Position numbers and translations under genes: made by a program. The notes beneath the pieces are model-generated. The model worked only from the letters and a program-made list of their open reading frames with translations. It made no database searches and had not been told where the DNA came from. A stretch of 15,002 bases of DNA, taken from positions 1 to 15,002 of the forward strand of contig CAZINR010000031.1 in the NCBI GenBank assembly GCA_964540655.1, in the 5' to 3' direction. Shown here in pieces: positions 1-6,833 of the stretch. The stretch comes from CAZQBY01 sp964540655. Its GTDB lineage: Archaea; Altiarchaeota; Altiarchaeia; JAFGQM01. Within the stretch, counting starts at the first letter, position 1, and every line of letters starts with the position of its first letter.

Positions 1-420
1 GCGGCTGTCGACCCGCAGCTTCTGCAAGATCGCGGAGACATGCGCCTTCACTGTCGCCTCGGACACGCCGAGCTTGAACGCGATCTGCTTGTTCAACAGG
101 CCCTCGGACAGCATGGCCAGCACCCTGACCTGCTGCGGCGTGAGCGTCGCCATGCGCGAGAGAAGCTCGGAAACCTCCTCGGCCTCGGCGCCGTCCAGGT
201 CAATCTCGGCCGGCGTCCAGACCCGCCCATCCAGGACCGCCTCCACCGCCTCGCGGATGCGATCGGCCGAGAGGCTCTTGGGGATGAAGCCGAGCGCGCC
301 GAGCTGCAGGCAGCGGCGCACGGTGGGCGGCGCTTCGCTCGCCGAGACGACGACGACCGGCAGCTCGGGATAGCGCACGCGCAACTGGATCAGCGCCGAA
401 AGTCCGTCGCGCGCAAGGTG
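1..420 (-). CDS. LuxR/NarL-family response regulator, fragment (foreign left edge)
   Basis: Reading the minus strand in the frame whose codons start at base 3 gives an open frame across the whole segment. The 3' part is a LuxR-type helix-turn-helix: LTPQQVRVLAMLSEGLLNKQ, then IAFKLGVSEATVKAHVSAIL, then QKLRVDSR, running off the window edge. Upstream lies the second half of a receiver domain, including PVVVVSASE and a conserved Lys in GALGFIPKSL. Such proteins are two-component transcription activators. The phospho-acceptor Asp half of the receiver and the extreme C-terminus are missing: the first is cut at the junction near 420, the second at the window edge. Base composition is far richer in G+C than the rest of the window, and codon use is GCG/CGC/CTC-rich, unlike the archaeal genes that follow. 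Proteobacterial (perhaps alphaproteobacterial) origin is inferred. Confidence 0.8.
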
Positions 421-430
421 AAGCTCAGGT
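412..430. other. Probable chimeric junction (bacterial regulator to archaeal fbp)
   Basis: Left of this point only the minus strand makes sense, as a LuxR-type receiver (ending LHLARDGLSAL). Right of it only the plus strand makes sense, as fructose-1,6-bisphosphatase (starting KLRYGG). Both genes are cut in the middle of a domain at the same spot, and GC content changes here. No insertion-sequence end, tRNA or duplicated target is visible. The exact base cannot be fixed, because either reading can be extended a few codons across the join. Confidence 0.7.
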
Positions 431-699
431 ACGGCGGCGCGTTCGTCGGCGACATAAACCAGGTTTTGACTTATGGGGGCATATTCTGCTATCCTGTGAC
501 GCAAAAGAAGCCGCAGGGGAAGCTGCGCCTTGTCATAGAGTGCAACCCCATGGCCTTCATCATGACCAAGGCCGGAGGGGCGGCCAGCGACGGGAAGCGC
601 CCCATACTGGGCATCCAGCCGGAGGCCATAACCCACCGGACGCCGGTCTACATCGGCAGCAAGGACTTCGTCGAGGAGCTGGAGAAGACGCTTGAATAA
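421..699 (+). CDS. fbp: Fructose-1,6-bisphosphatase class I, C-terminal fragment
   Basis: About 92 codons match the C-terminal end of class I FBPase, which removes the 1-phosphate of fructose 1,6-bisphosphate in gluconeogenesis. Recognisable blocks are KLRYGG (the Arg-Tyr that contact the sugar phosphate across the subunit interface), LTYGGIFCYP (substrate Tyr), GKLRLVIECNPMAFIM (substrate Lys and the metal-binding Glu in ECNPMA), AGGAASDGKRPIL, IQP and VYIGSKDFVEELE. The stop is TAA at 697-699. The family is usually about 330 residues, so roughly the first 240 are absent, lost at the junction near 420 rather than by a start inside this frame. Codon use (ATA, AGG, CCC) fits the archaeal genes to the right better than the left segment. 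The open frame extends left to 40, but that part is antisense to the regulator. Confidence 0.85.
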   Translation, partial: KLRYGGAFVGDINQVLTYGGIFCYPVTQKKPQGKLRLVIECNPMAFIMTKAGGAASDGKRPILGIQPEAITHRTPVYIGSKDFVEELEKTLE

Positions 700-718
700 T
701 GGGCGAGGGGGTATGGCC

Positions 719-1108
719 TCACTCCTGCCCAATGACCTTGACGCCCGGCAGATTATGGAAGTCGTAGTCCATTGTCACAAGCACTGCACGGCTCTCCAAT
801 GCGCTCTCATAGATCAGGGCATCTATGGCATGCAGATTGTGCTCTAGAGCCTGTTCCGCGGCCCTTTCACATAATTCTCCGGTCAGATGTACCGTCTCGC
901 TATTTTCTCTTAGCTTCTTCAATGCCTTTTTTATCAATCCTTCGGAGATGCCTCGTTTAGAAAACTTCCTCCGAATCTCATAGAAACTGAGTGCCGATGT
1001 GAGCAGCAATTGATCGTTCCCTTTGAGCAGTTCCATCAACTCCCCGGATTCGTCCTGCATGAAGCTTATCCATGCGCTGCTGTCCAGAAGATATCTAGAA
1101 CCTGTCAT
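719..1108 (-). CDS. vapC: PIN-domain ribonuclease toxin, VapC family
   Basis: This 129-residue protein has the length and acidic pattern of a VapC toxin. VapC proteins are metal-dependent ribonucleases that cut RNA (often initiator tRNA or rRNA) when freed from VapB. Visible PIN signatures are LLDSSAWI with Asp9, SFYEIRRK with Glu44, LHAIDALIYESAL with Asp96, and VTMDYDF with Asp114/Asp116. All four acidic positions are present, so it looks catalytically intact. The ATG at 1108 lies inside the end of vapB (14-base overlap), which suggests translational coupling. The gene ends 19 bases from the convergent fbp stop. Calling it a toxin rests on the vapB partner; the RNA target cannot be read from sequence. 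Confidence 0.9.
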   Translation of the reverse strand: MTGSRYLLDSSAWISFMQDESGELMELLKGNDQLLLTSALSFYEIRRKFSKRGISEGLIKKALKKLRENSETVHLTGELCERAAEQALEHNLHAIDALIYESALESRAVLVTMDYDFHNLPGVKVIGQE

Positions 1109-1289
1109 GCTTGTCTCTGAGGTCCGTCAATATGTCCCCTTTCGGTATAATGCCGCGCATGGATTCCAGACCGCGTTTCCTCTTAAACAGACTCATGATA
1201 GCCTCGTCGTAGGATTTTGACTTTGTTTCCCTTTTTACCGCCTTCAATAAACGCATGGTGTAATCTTTGACCTGTATAGTCGTCGTCAT
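1095..1289 (-). CDS. vapB: Antitoxin, VapB-like ribbon-helix-helix protein
   Basis: This 64-residue protein starts with a short beta-strand (TTTIQVKDYTMRLL) followed by two predicted helices (KAVKRETKSKS, YDEAIMSLFKRK). That is the usual layout of a ribbon-helix-helix DNA-binding antitoxin. Its C-terminal tail (ILTDLRDKHDRF) is charged and would be the part that wraps the toxin. It directly precedes and overlaps vapC by 14 bases, the standard antitoxin-toxin order. The start codon lies one base or less from a perfect 26-bp palindrome, a natural operator for repression by the VapB or VapBC dimer. The family call is from fold pattern and context; no single signature residue proves it. Confidence 0.82.
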   Translation of the reverse strand: MTTTIQVKDYTMRLLKAVKRETKSKSYDEAIMSLFKRKRGLESMRGIIPKGDILTDLRDKHDRF

Positions 1290-1315
1290 TTCTTATAACT
1301 TATAAGTTATAAGAA
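1290..1315. promoter_or_regulatory. Perfect 26-bp palindrome, putative vapBC operator and promoter
   Basis: The half site TTCTTATAACTTA is followed exactly by its reverse complement with no spacer. It is AT-rich, abuts the vapB ATG (1287-1289), and contains TATA-like cores. Its position right before the start codon suggests a leaderless transcript whose promoter is covered when VapBC binds. Binding is inferred. Confidence 0.6.
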
Positions 1316-1388
1316 TTTAAATCAAATGAAGATGAGTGGGGGCCGAAGCCCCCCTCATACCTCCCTATTAGTCCGCCTCCTACTTGTT

Positions 1389-1592
1389 TTATCCAGTGAC
1401 TGGGACAAGCCCGGCCAGGGATAAAGATGAACCGGCGCAGGATTTGCACAAGCCTCTCTGAGAGCCGCATTCGACGCAGAAGTCCGAGCGGCAGTTCCTG
1501 CACCTGCCGGCATAAGTCTCGCCGACGCCCATGATCTTCCCGCAGACCTCGCAGACCCTTGTCTTGCACCGGACCCAGACGAGAGAGACCAT
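1389..1592 (-). CDS. Small zinc-binding protein with four CxxC knuckles
   Basis: This 67-residue frame holds four regularly spaced CxxC pairs: C14/C17 (CEVC), C31/C34 (CRNC), C39/C42 (CVEC) and C49/C52 (CKSC), plus a single C9. Four pairs could bind two zinc ions, as in tandem zinc ribbons or B-box-like knuckles. Glycine follows several pairs (CEVCGK, CVECGS), typical of ribbon turns. The ATG at 1592 has TATA-like stretches about 15-34 bases upstream (GTATATATG, CGTTTAAG). Two other frames are open over the same bases, but their products are Arg/Ser-rich without any domain pattern. The Cys pattern decides the frame. The function is unknown: it might bind nucleic acid or a protein partner. The gene stands alone between the unknown 108-aa gene and vapB. 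Confidence 0.6.
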   Translation of the reverse strand: MVSLVWVRCKTRVCEVCGKIMGVGETYAGRCRNCRSDFCVECGSQRGLCKSCAGSSLSLAGLVPVTG

Positions 1593-1686
1593 CTCAAAAA
1601 CACCGACATATATACGGGCTTAAACGTGTTATAGTTGCTGTCGGGAAAATTTCGGAGACTCAGATAATATTACCTCCTGCGGATAA

Positions 1687-2013
1687 TCAACACGGAACGC
1701 AAGAGGGTCTGGCCTTCTCCATAGCCTCCTTGAGAATGCCGCCTAGGTACTCTTCAAATCTCTTGTCCGGCTCTTTGACCTTTCTGTAATCGGAGCCCTT
1801 TATGTAAAAATCTATGGAAGAGATCTGCGCTATGCTCGAAGCAGACGGCCGATAGAGCGATATTTGGACGGCCATGTCCCTGAACTCTTCGGGAACATAG
1901 GGATATGACAAGAAAAGGCTCTTGGTCATCGGATTGTACCTGAACCCATACTTCTTCAGTGCTTTTCTATAGTTTTCACTGTCCACATATTTGCCTATGC
2001 TGTCCATTTTCAT
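1687..2013 (-). CDS. Hypothetical 108-aa protein
   Basis: I do not recognise this protein. It is a soluble, mixed alpha/beta-looking sequence of 108 residues, with no transmembrane segment and one CxxC-like tail (SCVPC) at its very end. The N-terminal part (YVDSENYRKALKKYGFRYNP) is charged and aromatic. The centre has beta-like stretches (KSLFLSYPYV, SSIDFYIKGSDY), and the C-terminal part is a likely amphipathic helix (DKRFEEYLGGILKEAMEKA). It begins MKM, so codon 1 or 3 could be the start. It is on the same strand as the presenilin-like gene, 107 bases downstream of it, with a possible TATA box of its own in the gap. That it is a real gene is inferred from sensible composition and from the strand agreeing with its neighbours. 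Confidence 0.6.
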   Translation of the reverse strand: MKMDSIGKYVDSENYRKALKKYGFRYNPMTKSLFLSYPYVPEEFRDMAVQISLYRPSASSIAQISSIDFYIKGSDYRKVKEPDKRFEEYLGGILKEAMEKARPSCVPC

Positions 2014-2080
2014 CTAAATTGAGCTAACGCTAATCTGTTTTTGGCGCCCCCAACGGGCTGAGGGTTTATTTGACGGTTCG

Positions 2081-2093
2081 GGTATAAAAATAT
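2081..2093 (-). promoter_or_regulatory. TATA-like box in the gap before the 108-aa gene
   Basis: The minus strand reads ATATTTTTATACC here, a good archaeal TATA-like element. It sits about 68-80 bases before the ATG at 2013, which would give a leader of some 40 bases. The same T-run could instead help terminate transcripts of the presenilin-like gene ending at 2121. Confidence 0.35.
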
Positions 2094-2120
2094 GAGGTAT
2101 ACTATTACTCCCTATAATCC

Positions 2121-2999
2121 TCAAACAAAAAGAATCGATACGGCGAAACCCACTATGGAGAATCCGATTATCGGCGGAAGGGCCGGAAGGGCTATCCTCT
2201 TGACACGAGTGACATAATATATCGTCAGTCCGAGTCCCAGGGCCGCCCCGAGCACCCCCCCGACTACGGGGGTCCAGTTCTGGAAGGTCCTCAGTATCCC
2301 GACGAAGAATATCAGGGGTATGGCTACGTCGCCGGTCCCCAGGCCCAGGACGTCCTTTTCTCCCTTTTTGACTCCCTTGCGCGGTCCGGTCTTTATGCCC
2401 TTCGACGGAGTCTCGAACATCACCGGCATCTCCCTCAGCCTGGACTGGTCGGCCAGCTTTATCATGTGCTTTGTCTTGAAGACCGCGATTACGTCGTATA
2501 CCGCCAATGCGATGACGAGCAGCAGGGCAGGGAAGAAGCCCATGAATGAGCCGAGCGCCCCGCCGGCCCCTGCGATGGCTATTGCAAGAGTCATGTTCTT
2601 GACGGTAAAGGTCCGCTTTATGAACCTAGCCGCGACAGTCAGGGCAGAAACAGCTATCACCGCCGCCATGTACTGATCTTGTGTCACCAGGAAAGGCGCC
2701 CTGTCCAGCAAGTCGAAAAGCACGAACTGCCAGACCATGAACGAGCCGACCAATACGACGTATATCTCAAAGAAGAGGAACAGGGCTCTCCCTTTATAGA
2801 ATTTCAGCAACAGTAGCAGCCCGGCTGTTCCGACCAACACGACTGCGAGTATGTAGAGTGTCCCTGAGGCGTCGTCAACACTCCTGCCGGTCAGGGGGTT
2901 GGTATCGCCGACCTCTGGTATGAGATTGTGCCCGACATATAGTCCCAGCACTGTGCAGAACAGGAATATGAAAACGAAGAAGCCTATCTTGTTCATCAT
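2121..2999 (-). CDS. Presenilin-family intramembrane aspartyl protease (archaeal PSH)
   Basis: The protein cuts other membrane proteins inside the lipid bilayer, using two Asp residues. All three family signatures are visible: AVYDVIAVFKT with catalytic Asp169, LGLGTGDVAIPL with catalytic Asp224 in the GxGD motif, and the PAL motif in LPALPP (residues 271-276). Hydrophobic segments fit nine membrane passes, the presenilin/signal peptide peptidase topology. A basic cytoplasmic-type loop (about 176-215, rich in Lys) lies between passes 6 and 7. Length (292 aa) agrees with archaeal homologues, which lack the long presenilin loop. The start ATG overlaps the MCM stop (ATGA, 4 bases), so the two are probably one transcript with coupled translation. 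A second ATG follows at codon 2. Substrates are unknown; archaeal members may clear leftover signal peptides. Confidence 0.92.
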   Translation of the reverse strand: MMNKIGFFVFIFLFCTVLGLYVGHNLIPEVGDTNPLTGRSVDDASGTLYILAVVLVGTAGLLLLLKFYKGRALFLFFEIYVVLVGSFMVWQFVLFDLLDRAPFLVTQDQYMAAVIAVSALTVAARFIKRTFTVKNMTLAIAIAGAGGALGSFMGFFPALLLVIALAVYDVIAVFKTKHMIKLADQSRLREMPVMFETPSKGIKTGPRKGVKKGEKDVLGLGTGDVAIPLIFFVGILRTFQNWTPVVGGVLGAALGLGLTIYYVTRVKRIALPALPPIIGFSIVGFAVSILFV

Positions 3000-5900
3000 T
3001 TGCTGACCGTTTTCACGTGCCCGTGCCTGGGCTCGTAGAGATCCCCCTTGTTGATGAGCTCTCGTATTATCTTGTCTGCAGCCCGGTTGTCTATGTTGTG
3101 GAACTCCTGAGCCTCCTCCAGGACCTTGGACAGAGGCACCATGTCATACTCGTCCTCCAGACCCTTGACTATCCCCGTTATGGTGTATATCCTGTCCCTC
3201 TCCGACTTGGGGTGGTCGGTGACTATCCTGTCTATGTCAAAACCTCCGCCCTCCTTCTCCATCCCGACTTCGCGCAGCACGAACTCCACCAGGCGTATGG
3301 CCCTGTCGGCGTCCGACATCTCGACCTTTTGCCGCAGGTGCAGCTTTGCGGACGCCTCTGCCAGTCTGACCAGGCCCTCCAGCTGCCTGGGCGTGAGGGG
3401 GACGCTGCCCCCGCTGCTCCTCTTCCTCAAATCAACATAATAATCCTGAAGCCTTTTTATGGCCTCGTCGGTGAGCACGGGACGGCAGTTCCTCCGGCTG
3501 TAGGCGATGTACTTCTTCAGCAGGTCCTCCTCTATCGGCGGAGCCTGCTTGTCGACGATCTCCTTTTCGCCCTCTTTCCGACTGGCTATCTGCTGCGACA
3601 GCTTGTGCCTCCCCAGTATGTGGCTGGCCAGGTCCTTGTCCCTGGCCTCGTCCAGCACGTCCTTGATGGGGAATATCAAATCGAATCGCGAGATGAGGGT
3701 GGGGGGTATGTCGAACTGCTCTGCCGGTGTCTTGTAGGGGTCGAAGCGCGAGTATTTGGGGTTGGCGGCCGCCAGAACGGCGCTCTCGGACTTGAAGGTA
3801 GCGATGATGCCCGCCTTGGCCACGCTCACAGTCTGCTGCTCAAGGGCCTCGTGGATGGCGGACCTGTCCTCTTCGCTCATCTTGTCGAACTCGTCGATGC
3901 AATTATGGACGAAACATCCATCGGCAACGAAGTTATGCTCCTTTGGCACAAAAAGATCATACACGCAGCCTTCGTAATGGGTCTCCTTAATCTCTTTTAT
4001 CTCATCAAGGAAATAGTCTCTTCTCAAAAGATTCTCGGCTTCGGCACGGAGCTCTTCAGGCAAATTGATGGAATCGGTTATCCTTCTGAACTGTTCCCGC
4101 GAAGGTCGTAGCAGACACTTTGAATAGTTATAGGCATTGCTCCATACCCCCTGTTTCACAAAGGTGCTTGCGTTGCCCTGGATTAATTGGGAGCACATCT
4201 GTGATACTGGTTTTGCAGGCATCTTGTCGCTTTCCCCCGACACCTTGTTTTTTCTGGAGGGCACAATAACTCCTGCTTTGCATGAATGCGGCTTTAACAC
4301 GTCCATTAACGCCTTCACGTCGTTTCTGCTGCTTAGTACCACGTCCTTTATGTTCCCTCTGTCAATTACCTTGGCCAAGCAGTCAAACCTTCTTAGGGCC
4401 GTAGCGAAGTTTAGGCTCTCTTCCGCACTATTTGAGAGCAAGAAGTTCGCATGGCATTGCTCGTATGCCTTGCCATTCTTCTTGCATGTCTTGACCGAGA
4501 CACAGCCGTCCGAGTCCAAGGCCCCGGCAACGAATGCCGCAAGGTTCCTGTCGGATAATCTGAGCAGATTGCCGAGGTTTTTGCCAGTGAAAGTGTCGTA
4601 AAGATGGACGAAGACACTGTTCGATTTATGGAAAGTCAGGCATTCGCTCCTTGTCCTGCGCCCCCTTATGATGGATTCCGTGACTCTCCTGTAGGGCTTT
4701 GCCTCCTCGCCAAAGACCCTGGCCCAGCATTCCTTGATTCTTCGTGTCTGATCCTCGTTTTTCGTCGACTGCACTATCTGGAAAGAGCCTCGGCGCTTAT
4801 CCGATTTCACGTGCCCGTCACCGTATATGAAACCAAAGAGGTAGCACATGTCCTCGTTGATTGTGCCTAGGGCCAATCGCTTGCCCCCGAAGCGCCTGGC
4901 GTAATTGAGAGACCTTCGCTTCCAGCGGTCCGATAAGCCCAGAGAATCCAGGATTTCTTTGAACTTGCCCAGGCTCATCTGCTTAGAGCCGGAGAGGACA
5001 TCCTTGTCAAGGGAGAATTCCCTGTTGAATTCCGCCAAAGTCGCGTAGCTCTCCAAGACCCTCGCTTTCAACTCCTCTTTCTCATCTTTTGACAGCGAAA
5101 CTGCCCAGTCCTCTGGGACGAAATCCATGATGTACTGTCTCTCATTGAAGCCTGGCAGCTTAAGGGGTGCGAGGAGCAGGTCCCCCTTCTTGAATTCGTG
5201 CCCTTGCTTCCACAGGAGCGTGTCGCCATCTATCAATCTGTGTTCCGGGGTTATCTTCAGCGCATTGCCGGAGGATAGCCTGATTTCCAACATTTTACCC
5301 GAGTATTCTTTCCTCCTTACCTTTGTGGATGTAGAGTTTCTGACCTCTCCCCCCTCCAAGCCCCAAACAGGGAGTTCGGTCTTGACCTCCGAAATCTCAA
5401 CTGTTTGATTTCCACTCCTCGCTTCAAAAGATGCCTCTTCGTCAAAAAGACTGGAGATCTCCGTTATTCTGTCCGCGAGTGTTACCTTGCTATCCGGATG
5501 TAAACACGCCAGTCCCCCCGACGCCAGCACCAGCGCCCCCGCCTTCAGCACCCAGCCCCCCTCGCCGAACTCGTCCTTCTCGGCTATGGCCGTCAGCCCG
5601 CCGCCTGTCGCAGACTTCCCCGAAACGTAGAGCGACTTGGGCGCCAGGCGGTCGACATACTTCAGCATCTGAGACTTAGCCGTGCCCGGGTCCCCTATTA
5701 ATAATATGTGTATGTTGTCCCTTATGCGCATGCCGTCAGGCAGCCTCTTGTTAGAGGTCCCGCCGCAGAGTTGCAGCGCTACCGCTTCTTTCGCCTCGGT
5801 GTGACCGTATATCGAAGGCGCCACCGAAGCGACGAACTTCTCGACTATCTTCGGGTCCTTGGAGAGCTCCTTTATCCTCTTCTCCTCTTCGTCGCTTATC

Positions 5901-6682
5901 TCCAGCTCCTCGAACTCCTGCTCGGTGAACTCGATGTTGTTTGCCTCCACGAATTTCTGGTAGACGGTCCCCTTGGTCTTGGGCGCCTCCAGCCGAAGGC
6001 TCCCGCCGATTATTATCTTCTGGCCGGGCAGCACCCGGTTGGTCAGGTCATCCTCGAGCCAGACGCTGATTCTTTTGGCCTGGTCCCCGCCCTTGAGTAT
6101 CTCGAGGGGCTCCTGCACCTCTATCTTCTGGAAGTCTATGAACTTGGATTTCTCCAGCACCAACTCGAAGTCCTTCCTGCCGCACTGCTCGCAGGCGAGC
6201 GGGGTCTTGAGGCCCTTTTCCGACTGGATTGATTCAACTTCTGACTGGCATCTCTTGCACATGAATACGCCCTTCCAGACCCTCGGCAGCACGTCCGTGA
6301 CCTTGGTCACAAGGCCCTGCAGGGCGAACAGCTGGCCCAGGTAGTGGGAGTTGCATTCCCTGACCATCAGCTCCCTCTCGGAATGCACGTTGCAGAATCG
6401 GACCGACAGTCTGGGCTCTTCCCCCTTGGCCATCGGATGAGCGAAACCTATGTGCTCCTTCTCCTTTTCCAGAGACCGGTTGAACTCCTTCAGCACCTCG
6501 TCAGGGCTGTTGAGCAGCCTCTCGGCGAGCACGGGGGAGAACTCCTGTAGCTCCTGGAAGTCTATCAGGATAGACTGCTTCTTGGGGTACAGCTCGCCTA
6601 TCAGGTTCAGCTCGTCCCGGCAGCGCTCGCTCAGGAAGGTCTCGACGTCGTCCCACTCTATTTCGGCAGTCTCCTCTGGCAT
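2996..6682 (-). CDS. mcm: Replicative DNA helicase MCM, interrupted by an intein
   Basis: MCM forms the hexameric ring that unwinds DNA 3'-5' at the replication fork. Reading in order: an N-terminal domain with a four-Cys zinc site (C142, C145, C164, C167); Walker A GDPGTAKS (330-337); a 535-aa intein (393-927); Walker B CIDEFDKM directly after it; sensor 1 in AAANPKYSRFDP; the arginine finger in LISRFDLIF; the lid region PLTPRQLEGLVRLAEA; and a C-terminal winged helix (about the last 75 residues, from ITGIVKGLEDEYDMVPLSKV). Without the intein the protein is 693 residues, a normal archaeal MCM size, and the exteins join in frame as LACIDEFDKM. Every ATPase motif is intact. The stop overlaps the presenilin-like gene by 4 bases. 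It lies 151 bases downstream of tbp on the same strand. A TATA-like box sits at 6744-6753. Confidence 0.97.
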   Translation of the reverse strand: MPEETAEIEWDDVETFLSERCRDELNLIGELYPKKQSILIDFQELQEFSPVLAERLLNSPDEVLKEFNRSLEKEKEHIGFAHPMAKGEEPRLSVRFCNVHSERELMVRECNSHYLGQLFALQGLVTKVTDVLPRVWKGVFMCKRCQSEVESIQSEKGLKTPLACEQCGRKDFELVLEKSKFIDFQKIEVQEPLEILKGGDQAKRISVWLEDDLTNRVLPGQKIIIGGSLRLEAPKTKGTVYQKFVEANNIEFTEQEFEELEISDEEEKRIKELSKDPKIVEKFVASVAPSIYGHTEAKEAVALQLCGGTSNKRLPDGMRIRDNIHILLIGDPGTAKSQMLKYVDRLAPKSLYVSGKSATGGGLTAIAEKDEFGEGGWVLKAGALVLASGGLACLHPDSKVTLADRITEISSLFDEEASFEARSGNQTVEISEVKTELPVWGLEGGEVRNSTSTKVRRKEYSGKMLEIRLSSGNALKITPEHRLIDGDTLLWKQGHEFKKGDLLLAPLKLPGFNERQYIMDFVPEDWAVSLSKDEKEELKARVLESYATLAEFNREFSLDKDVLSGSKQMSLGKFKEILDSLGLSDRWKRRSLNYARRFGGKRLALGTINEDMCYLFGFIYGDGHVKSDKRRGSFQIVQSTKNEDQTRRIKECWARVFGEEAKPYRRVTESIIRGRRTRSECLTFHKSNSVFVHLYDTFTGKNLGNLLRLSDRNLAAFVAGALDSDGCVSVKTCKKNGKAYEQCHANFLLSNSAEESLNFATALRRFDCLAKVIDRGNIKDVVLSSRNDVKALMDVLKPHSCKAGVIVPSRKNKVSGESDKMPAKPVSQMCSQLIQGNASTFVKQGVWSNAYNYSKCLLRPSREQFRRITDSINLPEELRAEAENLLRRDYFLDEIKEIKETHYEGCVYDLFVPKEHNFVADGCFVHNCIDEFDKMSEEDRSAIHEALEQQTVSVAKAGIIATFKSESAVLAAANPKYSRFDPYKTPAEQFDIPPTLISRFDLIFPIKDVLDEARDKDLASHILGRHKLSQQIASRKEGEKEIVDKQAPPIEEDLLKKYIAYSRRNCRPVLTDEAIKRLQDYYVDLRKRSSGGSVPLTPRQLEGLVRLAEASAKLHLRQKVEMSDADRAIRLVEFVLREVGMEKEGGGFDIDRIVTDHPKSERDRIYTITGIVKGLEDEYDMVPLSKVLEEAQEFHNIDNRAADKIIRELINKGDLYEPRHGHVKTVSK
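3902..5506 (-). mobile_element. MCM intein with LAGLIDADG homing endonuclease
   Basis: This 535-residue class 1 intein lies inside Walker B of MCM. Block A begins with Cys393 (CLHPDSKVTLAD). Block B holds the Thr and His of LKITPEHRLIDG. Block F/G is VYDLFVPKEHNFVADGCFVHN in outline, ending in His-Asn and followed by extein Cys928. All residues needed for the four-step splicing reaction are present. Two LAGLIDADG motifs, LFGFIYGDGH (about 615-624) and FVAGALDSDG (about 717-726), keep their acidic residues, so the endonuclease looks active. Between splicing block B and the first motif is a basic helical region (KFKEILDSLGLSDRWKRRSL) that may contact DNA. The join LAC/IDEF restores a conserved MCM sequence. 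The archaeal Cdc21/MCM gene is a known intein host; which named insertion site this is I cannot confirm. Confidence 0.95.
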
Positions 6683-6743
6683 TTTAGAAGTAGTTTTTAT
6701 GTTTGCGGACTCCCCAGACCCGGGTTTATGTTAGTAGGGTGGT

Positions 6744-6753
6744 CTATAAAAAT
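6744..6753. promoter_or_regulatory. TATA-like box upstream of mcm
   Basis: The plus strand reads CTATAAAAAT, hence ATTTTTATAG toward mcm. It lies 62-71 bases before the mcm ATG, implying a leader of roughly 35-40 bases if used. A similar box with similar flanks occurs upstream of tbp (7461-7470). The orientation of a TATA element cannot be settled from sequence alone. Confidence 0.45.
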
Positions 6754-6761
6754 TGTAGTGA

Positions 6762-6780
6762 CATAAAAGAAAAGATAAAG
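6762..6780 (-). terminator. T-rich tract downstream of tbp, possible archaeal terminator
   Basis: On the minus strand, about 54 bases past the tbp stop, the sequence reads CTTTATCTTTTCTTTTATG. Archaeal RNA polymerase often terminates at such T-runs without a hairpin. It lies before the mcm TATA-like box, so tbp and mcm may be separate transcripts. Confidence 0.4.
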
Positions 6781-6833
6781 CAGGCGGCCTTACTCCAGGA
6801 ACACAGAAGACCCGCGACCGAAGACCCAGGACG

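Noticed and set aside
40..699. A single 219-codon plus-strand frame spanning the left edge
   Set aside because: Its first 125 codons are antisense to a convincing LuxR-type regulator and have an Arg-rich composition without domains; only the part after about 421 is real (FBPase).
1300..1609. Two alternative minus-strand frames over the small zinc protein
   Set aside because: They lack the regular CxxC pairs and look like frame-shifted copies of the same bases.
3017..4111. Long plus-strand open frame (364 codons)
   Set aside because: It is antisense to the MCM C-terminal half and intein, which have intact motifs; the product is a low-complexity Leu/Val/Arg shadow.
5708..6232. Plus-strand open frame of 174 codons
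   Set aside because: It is antisense to the MCM N-terminal domain and zinc site; composition is Leu/Arg-rich as expected of a shadow of GC-rich codons.
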